Source of the DNA: an uncultured Eubacterium sp.
Lineage (GTDB): Bacteria > Bacillota > Clostridia > Lachnospirales > Lachnospiraceae
Length of the DNA: 64,000 bases
Assembly: GCA_900552795.1 (NCBI GenBank)
Contig: USBB01000006.1
Coordinates: 1 to 64,000 of the forward strand
Direction of reading: 5' to 3'
A program made the translations under genes and the position numbers. Below are positions 54,665 to 62,827 of the stretch, one piece after another; the first letter of the stretch is position 1; the number at the start of each line of letters is the position of its first letter. The notes under the pieces are model-generated. The model worked only from the letters and a program-made list of their open reading frames with translations. It was not told the DNA's origin and did no database searches.

Positions 54665-57310
54665 TCAATCCTTAAAATCTGACTCCGACAGGAATATCAA
54701 ATCGCCATTATCACCGCGTTTTTTCCTAAGCCCTCCAAAAAGCTTCTTTGAAGCTCTCTTTTCTGATTTTGCAATAGCCTTATTAATAATATCTTTAATA
54801 TCATCAAGTCTGATGTTGTCTGTCTGTGAACGAAGCTTATCAATCTTTAAATAAAGCTCAAGAAGTGCATCATCGCCAACCTCGTACTGGCGCTTGCGCG
54901 CAAATCTCTTAGCCATATCAACAAGCTCATTTACAGTATACTGCTTAAGCACAATTCTGTGGTTAAACATTCTTACTAAATCAGGATTAAAGTTAAGCAG
55001 TACATTAATATCTGCATCCGAATCCTCAAATATAACTATCATTCTGTCTGTATCCTGTGAAAGACACGACATAATCTCATTAATTCTCTTTGGCTGTATT
55101 GCTCCTGCACCCTCAACTATAAGTGCAGTACCTCTAAGCTTGCTCATAGCCTTTGTTATTCCGCGCTGGTTTATGCTATCGCCTGTAGTCTTTGCAATCT
55201 TTTTATGACTGTCAGGATACACTTGATTTATTGCTCTTATAATCGTTCTTGCGAGGTCTGTCTTATCAGAAGTAGAATTACCTGAAATTATAATATTTCC
55301 GACTGACGATGTCTTCATATCCATCTCTTTGTCAAGAGCTTCAAACAGATTTACAAGCTGAGTTTCAAGACCCGGCATCTCACGATATTTTCTGAATATC
55401 TTAGCAAGCTCTCCGGTAAGTTTTTTATCCTCTTCCTCATCACTTCCTGCCGCAATACTTTCCTCAATTCTCTTTTCTCTTACTATCTGAGAACGCTTAA
55501 CTCTGTTAGTATTAATTTCTTCCTGCTCATCATCGAAAATATCTTCACTGACTGAATCAGATAACATATTTTCATCTTCCGCATCCTGCACTATCTTTTC
55601 AACCGAAGCTGCAATCATCTGCTCTGTCACCGGGGCAAACGATGCAGTATCAAGAGATATAACAGTGTTATCTTCATCTGTATGCTCAGCTGTAACCGTA
55701 TATTCATTTTGAGCTTCCTTTGCAGCCTCTCTTATACCGTCCACTGCTTCCTCAAGTTTTAATGTTGCTTTTCCTGTACGAATTGCAAGATCCGTCTTCG
55801 CTGCATGAAGCATCATCTCTGTACGCGCCTTGACTTCACTATTTTCCTTGTTTGCATCGGCAGCCTTAAGCTTGTTTTCCATAATCAGCTTTTCGTAAGC
55901 TGCGCTCTTCTCATCTTTGTCGTCAAGCATCTTTTCAAGCTCTTCTTTTGAATACTCCTTTGTATTCTGCTTACCGTACTTCTCCTGTCTGATATCTTCC
56001 ATCCAGTCAGCCAGGCTCATCTGACCCTCTATCTGATCATCCTCCTGCTGATTCTCCTGCTCTGCTGCTGCAGCTTCAAGCTTTAATGCACTATCAGACT
56101 GTGAACTGCTTTCTCTGTCAGGTCTGAAAACATCCGGCTCGTCATCATCACTTAAAATCTTACTTAGATTTTTTGCAAGCTCTTCCTGTATGTTTTGTGT
56201 ATCATAGATTGAATAATTCGGCACCTTAACTTCTATTTCCATGTTATTTTCGCGTGCCTCAATACTTCTCTTAACCTCTTCTTTTTCTTCTTTTAATCTT
56301 TCCTCTTCACTCTCACGGTTCATTCTGTCATAGCTGCTGTCTATTTTTTTCTTAGCATTCTCAATAAGCTCTCTTAATGATTCAGGCATCTGTGACGGTT
56401 TCTTATCATTTTCCTGTTCATCTTCAAAAGCCTCTATAACTTCTTCGCTTTCCTCTGTATCATCAACATCTTCTACCGTATCAGTTGTATCAGTTGATTT
56501 TGAAATGTCAGACTCTTCTGAAACGTCTTCAGCCTCTTCTGTATATTCATCTTCGCTGTGTTCCTCAAAGATATCATCGGCCTGCTCTTCCTCATCCTCA
56601 TCAAACACATCATCAATATCGTCATGCATTATTCTCGTAAGCTCTTTCTGCTGCTCAAAAAGAATTTCTTTTGTAGCTTCTTTATCCTCTTTCTTTCTTG
56701 AAGTATCTTCAAGAATTTTTTTCTGCATATTAGTGAGCTCCGCGCCCATTTCTTTCTTTAACTGTATAGCTTTCTCTACATAAGAACCATCCTGAAATAA
56801 AAGAACTATCTCATCACAGGTTTTTAAACATTCTTCTTTTCTGTCTGTTGAGGCATAAAGCTTAGCAAGCTCAAGAAGATACTTTTCGTCAACCTCATGC
56901 TTTTTATGCTCCTCCAATATCTCAATAAGCTCATTATCTCTCGCCCCTTCTGCTTTTCTTAAATCATAAAATAACAGATAGTGGTTAACATCGTGGGCAG
57001 CCATTTTTTCATATTCATCATAAAGCTCCTCAGCCTCATCAAACTGCTTAAGCTTTATAAACAGCTCCGTAAGCTTATAGACAAGCTTTCTTCCTCCGAG
57101 ATTACGATTATATGCCAATATAGCCATATCTCTTGCTTCTTCAATATCGCCCACTGCTTCCTGAACATTTATGATTGTAGCAAGAGCTGACCACTCCTTA
57201 ACCTTATGCCAGTTAATTTCCTCAGCAATCTTAGCTGCCTCCTTAAATGCTCTTTTAGAGGCAAGTTTCTTAATTTGATCGATCTTAAGATTTAATTCAT
57301 ACTTATCCAA
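54665..57310 (-). CDS. TPR protein with a C-terminal AAA+-like domain lacking a normal Walker A
   Basis: 881 residues from the TTG at 57310, which follows AAAAGGTGG and starts MDKYELNLKIDQIKKLASKR. This matches related Lachnospiraceae proteins as I remember them; a TTG at 57349 has no site. Residues 1-190 are TPR-like helical repeats (EEARDMAILAYNRNLGGRKLVYKLTELFIKLKQFDEAEELY). Residues 190-620 are long, acidic and probably disordered, with a coiled-coil part. The last 210 residues look like a CbxX/SpoVK-type AAA+ domain: IIISGNSTSDKTDLARTII where GxxGxGKT is expected (Gly-Lys replaced by Asp-Lys), LIVEGAG as Walker B, and NPDLVRMFNHRIVL as the sensor/second-region-of-homology-like arginine finger. 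Function unknown. 41 bp upstream of tkt. Confidence 0.65.
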   Translation of the reverse strand: MDKYELNLKIDQIKKLASKRAFKEAAKIAEEINWHKVKEWSALATIINVQEAVGDIEEARDMAILAYNRNLGGRKLVYKLTELFIKLKQFDEAEELYDEYEKMAAHDVNHYLLFYDLRKAEGARDNELIEILEEHKKHEVDEKYLLELAKLYASTDRKEECLKTCDEIVLLFQDGSYVEKAIQLKKEMGAELTNMQKKILEDTSRKKEDKEATKEILFEQQKELTRIMHDDIDDVFDEDEEEQADDIFEEHSEDEYTEEAEDVSEESDISKSTDTTDTVEDVDDTEESEEVIEAFEDEQENDKKPSQMPESLRELIENAKKKIDSSYDRMNRESEEERLKEEKEEVKRSIEARENNMEIEVKVPNYSIYDTQNIQEELAKNLSKILSDDDEPDVFRPDRESSSQSDSALKLEAAAAEQENQQEDDQIEGQMSLADWMEDIRQEKYGKQNTKEYSKEELEKMLDDKDEKSAAYEKLIMENKLKAADANKENSEVKARTEMMLHAAKTDLAIRTGKATLKLEEAVDGIREAAKEAQNEYTVTAEHTDEDNTVISLDTASFAPVTEQMIAASVEKIVQDAEDENMLSDSVSEDIFDDEQEEINTNRVKRSQIVREKRIEESIAAGSDEEEDKKLTGELAKIFRKYREMPGLETQLVNLFEALDKEMDMKTSSVGNIIISGNSTSDKTDLARTIIRAINQVYPDSHKKIAKTTGDSINQRGITKAMSKLRGTALIVEGAGAIQPKRINEIMSCLSQDTDRMIVIFEDSDADINVLLNFNPDLVRMFNHRIVLKQYTVNELVDMAKRFARKRQYEVGDDALLELYLKIDKLRSQTDNIRLDDIKDIINKAIAKSEKRASKKLFGGLRKKRGDNGDLIFLSESDFKD

Positions 57311-57436
57311 ATCTGACGCCACCTTTTCTATAAAAAATCTATATCTCAATTTAAAAAAAGTTCCATAAAATGTTTAACATATACGTCATAAGTTTATCAC
57401 AGCTGCCCCGCATTGTAAACAAAATAACTAATTGAA

Positions 57437-60400
57437 TCACAAATCAAGAGTCACCTGATTATAATCCATACGTGTATATTCCATCTGTGCCTGACTCGTT
57501 TTGCTGTAGTAATCAACAACCACAGTCTGCTGGCGCGAGTCGATAAGCTTCTGTCCTAATATATAATTAACATCAAACCGTCCTGTTATTGCAGGCGTTG
57601 CGCCCCTTGCAGGAACAATGAGCTGAACATGATTTGTTTTAAGCAGTTTAAATATTGGTTCCCATATATAAATATCCTTTGCTGCACCAAACGGATTATC
57701 AATAAATATAGTCTTTCCCAAAACAGCACCGTCTTTAGATGAGGCATTTATACTTGAAATATAATTTATAACAGCAATCAGGAACTGTATATAAATACCC
57801 TGCGACTGACCCGTAGAACCGACTGCCTCCTCATATTTCAGGTATCTGCTCTGGTCTTTTATGCGCTCTCTTTTATATAAATCTATCCGCACCGCATTCA
57901 TGTCTGTAACTATTACAGAAAACAGCCTTTTCCATGTAAGACGGTTGCGTATATATTTAAGTCTCTCCGATGGTTCCTTAAAACTTTCGGCCATAATTAC
58001 CGTCTCATCAATATATGACGACATTCTTTCCTTGTAAAGCTCCTCCTTAATATATGGAACCGAAAGGCTTATTATTGAAATAGTTTCGTCATCCATAGTG
58101 ATTGTTGAAAGCTTGTGCAGTCTGTCCAACTCATTTTTGATATTGCTGCATGTCTGTATGCATCGGTTTTCAAAATTATCTTTAATTTGTTCCATATCCT
58201 CGATGCCTTTTGAAATCCTCTGTTTTTCAAGCTCAATAAATTTATTTGTCTCCCTTAAATTTTGTGCGAGCAAAATCGTCTGTTCTTCATTTTGAGGAAA
58301 TTCCACAGACTTACCCACTTCATGTGCAAGTTCACCTGCGCCGAAACTGTTAAGCGATTCAATAAGCAACTGCCTGCGCTTATTAAATTCATCCTCTGTT
58401 TTGTCAATGCGTTTCAAATGAATATCGTACTCTTTACAGACATCCTCATAACCAAATATGTTAATACTGCTTAAGTCACCGTCAAAAGCAGGCACTGTGC
58501 TGCCAACGCCATTCGCATCTCCTAAACTAACAGCTTCTAAATCCGTTACAGTAAGTCCTGCATTTTTTGCTATTCTTTCAAGGTCTTTTTCTATAATATA
58601 AATGTCTTTAAGCTTCTTTTGCTGCTGCTGCCTTTCTAATAAAACATCTTTTATATTTGCAGCAAGCTTTTTTACAAGCTCCTTGTGCTGGCTGATAAAG
58701 TTTTCCGGATTTTCGCACTTGAAAAGCTGTACTTCTCCGTATTTTTCCTCAAGCTGATGCATTCCGTGCGCTATGCTTCCGTCAAGCCTGTTCATAAGGG
58801 CATTCTGTGCATCCAGTTCACCACGTCTGTCTTTTGAAGCTTTATTAAGCTCATTTAATTTATACTTAATATCAAGAAGCTGCGTCGCCTTGCTCTCAGT
58901 TACCATTCCTGAATTATACTGCTCTTTCACCTCACTGAACAATGAACCCCTGTATTCAATTAAACGCTTGCATTTTGCCATAGAAATGCGGTAATGTTCC
59001 TTAAGTGCTTCTTTATCAGCTACATCAACAGTCTCTTTATCGATTATCTGCTTTAAACCGAAAAATTTGCTCTCAAGCTCATTGTCCGAAAGTGCCGCAT
59101 AATCTGCCTTTTCATTTTCATTTAAACGTATTCCGTCCGATTCATGGTACTGTCTGTAATTTACCTCAAGCTCTTCTCTTAACTTAACAAAACTTTCATT
59201 TACAGATGCAAGCACTGATTTTGAGGCATCAAGCTGCTGTTTTGCCCTTTGCTGTTCCTCTCTACAGCTCTGAAGTATTAATTCTGTCTGCTTTTCGCTT
59301 TCCTTTGCAGTTCTCAAAGAATCGTATTTTTGAGAAATCTCGCTGTTTTTTTCAACAGCCATTGCAATCAGCTCTTCTGTCCTTACATACTGCGCAATCG
59401 TTTCTTTCCTTGTCTCTATTGATTTTTCAAGCTCAGATACATCAAGTTTACATTTCTCCTTAATGGCAGAAAGCTTATGATATGCGTCTGTATTTTTTTC
59501 AATCTGTGCACGTATTTTATTTTCATCGACAAGCTTTGTATCATCACAAACAGCCATATATCTGACCGTAAACATATAGTCCTTCCAGACTACCATTTTC
59601 TTGTCATTATCTTTTAAAAGCTTTTCATTTAACATATCAAGCTCTTCTTTTGCAACATTGATTTTAAAATTAAGGCTTTTTTCATCACGTAAAAAGCTTA
59701 AGTCATTCATCGCAAACGCGATAAGCTCCTTATTTACCTCAAGCTTTGTATCTATAAGTATCTGCTCACTGATTAACGGTACAACATATGCGCCATATCC
59801 GAACTGCTGCAGCGCCATGTCATACTTTATTTTCTCAAAATCGCCTTTAACTATAAAACCGTACTCAATAAAAGGAGTCCTCTTAAGAACATCTCTCCTC
59901 TGTCCCGGATTTAACTTCGAAAACCACTCGTGGCCCTCCTCTATATCATCTCCATAATGAGCTGCAAGATACTCTTTAAGCTTATTTCTCTCTAAAGAAT
60001 TAAATTTATATATCCCGTTTTCTGCATTTTCAATAAATGTCTGAAGCTTTCCAGCCTCATCAGCTGCCTTCTCACATTCCCTGTCCATGCTTTTAAACAG
60101 ATTTAACGTAACAGCTGCAAGATCCTGCAAATCTGCCGCATTGTATATTTTCTTTAAATTCTGTATTTTATCTGCATCTTCTGACGCCTGCCTTCCTGTG
60201 ACCGCCGCCTTTTCAAGCTCCGTGCCCAAAAGTTTGTTATGAATTATAAGTCCCGACATGTCTGCATTACATTGGGTCAGCTTTTCGGATATCTGCTCAA
60301 AATACTGTTGGTCTTTTTCAAGAAGTGTTCTTTCATTGTTAAGCTTTTCTTTTATTTCAAGCTGCTGTGTGTAAGCATTTTCAGCCACAAGAAGTCCTGA

Positions 60401-61951
60401 CTTTTCCATAAGTACAGCGAGCTGCTTTTCGTCATTTTCAAGCTCTGCCTGCGTAAACTTAACAAAACTTTCATCTACAGTTAATTTCTTTATTATTTCG
60501 GACAACTTTTCTTCTGCGTCTTTAAGTATATTTTCCCGTTTTAACACATCCTGTTTTGCAATATTGCATTTATCTTCAAGCTCATTTATTCTTACGGAAT
60601 TTCTGTCATAAATCAAATCTGCTATGGTTCGAAGGCTGCTAAGAATATCCTCATGACTTTTCATTCTGTTGTTTATTGCTTCACTGATTTCCATAAAGGA
60701 TTTTTCATATGAAATATAGTCTTTATAATCATTCACAGACTCCATGAGAGTAAGCTTCTCCGACAGCTCTTTAATCTGTCTGTCAATCCCCTCAAGGCCC
60801 TTACTGTTTATACTTATCAAATCCATAACTGCATCAAGTGAATTCTTTTCACTTATTATCTGTGCAATCTGAATATTTTTCTGTTCCGACTCCATCTCTT
60901 CGTTCATCTTATCAATAAGATTATCCAACGAAGCTGAATTTTTCTCCTGTGCAATCACCTCATATTTGCAGGCTGTAAGCAAATCATAAACCTGTTTTTC
61001 AAGCTCCTGCTTTCTTTTATACAAATCTGAAAATTTACTTACATAATCTGCAAATTCGTCTATAACAACCATCTGACTATCATATGAATTTATTCCGGCG
61101 CGCTTTTTTGACAACTCAACAAGCTTATCCTTTATATCCATAAGTGTCTGTGCCATTTTACCCTCGTCATTATCGACGCCGAGCCTGTTATTAAAAGACT
61201 TTTGAATAATTTCTTCTATAAGTAAATCCTCAACAACCTTGCGGCTTGTTCTGTAATTTGTCTCAAAATATGTTCTTACATGCCCCTCTGTCTTATTAAT
61301 TCCGCGAATAATCTCCCACTGGCTCTCAAATATTCCATACTGCGACAAAAAGCTCTGGTAATCGCCTTTTCTTTCAAATATCTTTACCGATACGCCGAAA
61401 TCTTTCTTCTCAAGCTCCCTCAAATACGCTTTTAAACCATTGTATGTAATTCTCTCACCATTGCTTACTAACGGAAGGTTTTTAATGTCGTTATCACCGA
61501 ACTCTCGATAAAATATGCAGTAATTAAAATATTCTATACTTGAATTTGTTCTTATAGCTCCTGACTGCGCTGCATCACAGGATACATTTTCAGATAAAAA
61601 AGATTCATCATTCTCCTGCTCACCTCTTGCCTTTCGCGCACAAAATCCTGTCGTCATATATTTAAAATTATCTTTCATGTAGCAGGAATCAAGCTTCCAC
61701 TCAATAAGTGAATGTATAACCGTATTTCCTCCGCCTGCCCGAAACAGCTTCTCAATGGGCTGTTTTTCATCGAGAGTACAGTTAGGTATAATATTCTGTA
61801 AAAGCAGAAGCATCAAAAGACTTTTACCGCCTCCGTTTGCAAGGTCATATATGGTATTGCTGCAATTAAATCGCATCATAAAATCATCATAATACTGTGT
61901 ACCGAAATTGTATTTGACATTGTTAACTCTGATTCTGTTAATCTGTGGCAT
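57437..61951 (-). CDS. jetC: MukB/SbcC-like SMC ATPase, JetC of a Wadjet-type complex
   Basis: 1504 residues. Walker A is DLANGGGKSLLMLLLL (Lys about 43). Two long coiled-coil arms flank a hinge-like globular segment at about residues 670-730. Near the C terminus are an ABC-signature-like GSTGQSQG (about residue 1378) and Walker B TIFIDNPFGAAKD (Asp about 1418), where Asn follows the Asp in place of the usual catalytic Glu. The stop-start TAATG overlap with jetB makes the two genes translationally coupled. Family members load on DNA and, in Wadjet, cleave plasmids with the JetD nuclease. JetD is not found downstream, where the next gene is the TPR/AAA-like protein. Confidence 0.85.
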   Translation of the reverse strand: MPQINRIRVNNVKYNFGTQYYDDFMMRFNCSNTIYDLANGGGKSLLMLLLLQNIIPNCTLDEKQPIEKLFRAGGGNTVIHSLIEWKLDSCYMKDNFKYMTTGFCARKARGEQENDESFLSENVSCDAAQSGAIRTNSSIEYFNYCIFYREFGDNDIKNLPLVSNGERITYNGLKAYLRELEKKDFGVSVKIFERKGDYQSFLSQYGIFESQWEIIRGINKTEGHVRTYFETNYRTSRKVVEDLLIEEIIQKSFNNRLGVDNDEGKMAQTLMDIKDKLVELSKKRAGINSYDSQMVVIDEFADYVSKFSDLYKRKQELEKQVYDLLTACKYEVIAQEKNSASLDNLIDKMNEEMESEQKNIQIAQIISEKNSLDAVMDLISINSKGLEGIDRQIKELSEKLTLMESVNDYKDYISYEKSFMEISEAINNRMKSHEDILSSLRTIADLIYDRNSVRINELEDKCNIAKQDVLKRENILKDAEEKLSEIIKKLTVDESFVKFTQAELENDEKQLAVLMEKSGLLVAENAYTQQLEIKEKLNNERTLLEKDQQYFEQISEKLTQCNADMSGLIIHNKLLGTELEKAAVTGRQASEDADKIQNLKKIYNAADLQDLAAVTLNLFKSMDRECEKAADEAGKLQTFIENAENGIYKFNSLERNKLKEYLAAHYGDDIEEGHEWFSKLNPGQRRDVLKRTPFIEYGFIVKGDFEKIKYDMALQQFGYGAYVVPLISEQILIDTKLEVNKELIAFAMNDLSFLRDEKSLNFKINVAKEELDMLNEKLLKDNDKKMVVWKDYMFTVRYMAVCDDTKLVDENKIRAQIEKNTDAYHKLSAIKEKCKLDVSELEKSIETRKETIAQYVRTEELIAMAVEKNSEISQKYDSLRTAKESEKQTELILQSCREEQQRAKQQLDASKSVLASVNESFVKLREELEVNYRQYHESDGIRLNENEKADYAALSDNELESKFFGLKQIIDKETVDVADKEALKEHYRISMAKCKRLIEYRGSLFSEVKEQYNSGMVTESKATQLLDIKYKLNELNKASKDRRGELDAQNALMNRLDGSIAHGMHQLEEKYGEVQLFKCENPENFISQHKELVKKLAANIKDVLLERQQQQKKLKDIYIIEKDLERIAKNAGLTVTDLEAVSLGDANGVGSTVPAFDGDLSSINIFGYEDVCKEYDIHLKRIDKTEDEFNKRRQLLIESLNSFGAGELAHEVGKSVEFPQNEEQTILLAQNLRETNKFIELEKQRISKGIEDMEQIKDNFENRCIQTCSNIKNELDRLHKLSTITMDDETISIISLSVPYIKEELYKERMSSYIDETVIMAESFKEPSERLKYIRNRLTWKRLFSVIVTDMNAVRIDLYKRERIKDQSRYLKYEEAVGSTGQSQGIYIQFLIAVINYISSINASSKDGAVLGKTIFIDNPFGAAKDIYIWEPIFKLLKTNHVQLIVPARGATPAITGRFDVNYILGQKLIDSRQQTVVVDYYSKTSQAQMEYTRMDYNQVTLDL

Positions 61952-62676
61952 TAGTCCACCTCCTGCTTTTTCCTGTCTGCATCAGCCAAAAGCTGAGCCA
62001 GCCTCCCCTTATAGTCGTCAAAATAGTTTTCTATCAAAGCCCTGAACCTGTCAGTCGGATAATACCTGTCCTCATTTTCAGCAAGTAAATCCTGTGACAC
62101 AAGAAAATTAAACACAATTTTTACAAAGCCTGCCTTTGAATTTCTCGCAGCCCTAAGCCCCGACCTGTCAGTGTCAGTGGCCGCAGGAAGTTCCTCCCAG
62201 CTTAATGCAATCTGCTTAAAGCTGTTTTCCTCAACCTCATCAAGTATAATCCCGGCTCTTTTATCTATTATCCCGCTTATGGAATCGTCAACACTTTTTA
62301 TTACATTTTCAACTCTTGTAAATTCCACATATGTAACAGCTTCTGTCTGGCGGTAAAACTGCGTTATAGTGTTATATATGATAAAATATGCAAGATACAG
62401 CTCTCTGTTAAGCTTTATTCCAAGCTCCTTTCTTAGCTCCTCATTGCTGTAGCCGAATACCTGATTATTTTCGCCCGAGCTTACATACAATCCGTTATTA
62501 TATTCATAAATTTCAAGATTCATCTTTTTTAACGCTATATGCACAATATCATAGACCTGCATGTTATTGTTGTATTCCTGATACAGCGGCGCATTCGCAC
62601 TTTTTTCGCTTACAGCTTCGCCTGTTATAAGCTTTGATACTATATCAAGTGCTTTTTCAAGATTCCTGATTTCCAT
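61951..62676 (-). CDS. jetB: DUF6063 protein, JetB (MukE-like)
   Basis: 241 residues from the ATG at 62676 (MEIRNLEKALDIV). DUF6063 motifs: NQVFGYSNEELRKELGIKLNRELYLAYFIIYNTIT, SFKQIALSWEELPA, AGFVKIVFNFLVSQDLL and YYPTDRFRALIENYF; predicted winged-helix subunit binding the kleisin. The start uses GGAATGGAG at the end of a palindromic repeat; the reading frame extends 32 residues further into the repeat (MCRRRHKVAV...), but those lack a ribosome binding site and are repeat-derived. Follows jetA by 151 bp, an unusually large gap in this operon. Confidence 0.85.
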   Translation of the reverse strand: MEIRNLEKALDIVSKLITGEAVSEKSANAPLYQEYNNNMQVYDIVHIALKKMNLEIYEYNNGLYVSSGENNQVFGYSNEELRKELGIKLNRELYLAYFIIYNTITQFYRQTEAVTYVEFTRVENVIKSVDDSISGIIDKRAGIILDEVEENSFKQIALSWEELPAATDTDRSGLRAARNSKAGFVKIVFNFLVSQDLLAENEDRYYPTDRFRALIENYFDDYKGRLAQLLADADRKKQEVD

Positions 62677-62820
62677 ACTAACTCCATTCCGCAGACGCTT
62701 TTGCGTCGGAGGAATCGCGAGCCAAATCTTTGCCTCTGCGATAACAGCTACTTTGTGGCGCCTGCGGCACAAATAGCCATGTGAAAAATCATTGTATCAA
62801 CATGATTTTTCACATTAACC
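62677..62820 (-). repeat. Start-proximal palindromic repeat (copy between jetA and jetB)
   Basis: Three stem-loops on the minus strand: GTGAAAAATCAT / ATGATTTTTCAC (62802-62813 and 62781-62792), GGCTATTTGTG / CACAAAGTAGC (62747-62778 region), and GACGC-AAAA-GCGTC (62693-62707), then TGCGGAATGGAG as the jetB ribosome binding site. The first stem matches the GH25 copy in 32 of 33 bases and the last two match the HIT copy. Confidence 0.85.
62748..62813 (-). CDS. Putative leader peptide in the jetA-jetB repeat
   Basis: A 21-codon frame: GTG at 62813 with GAGG six bases upstream, reading MKNHVDTMIFHMAICAAGATK, stop at 62748. The first 11 residues match those of the frame before the GH25 gene except for one. 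The MAIC stretch lies in the second stem-loop. May be translated or may be an incidental frame of the repeat. Confidence 0.3.
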   Translation of the reverse strand: MKNHVDTMIFHMAICAAGATK

Positions 62821-62827
62821 TCTTTTC

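Noticed and set aside
62677..62772. 32-residue N-terminal extension of jetB
   Set aside because: It is encoded wholly by the palindromic repeat and lacks a ribosome binding site; the ATG at 62676 has GGAATGGAG.
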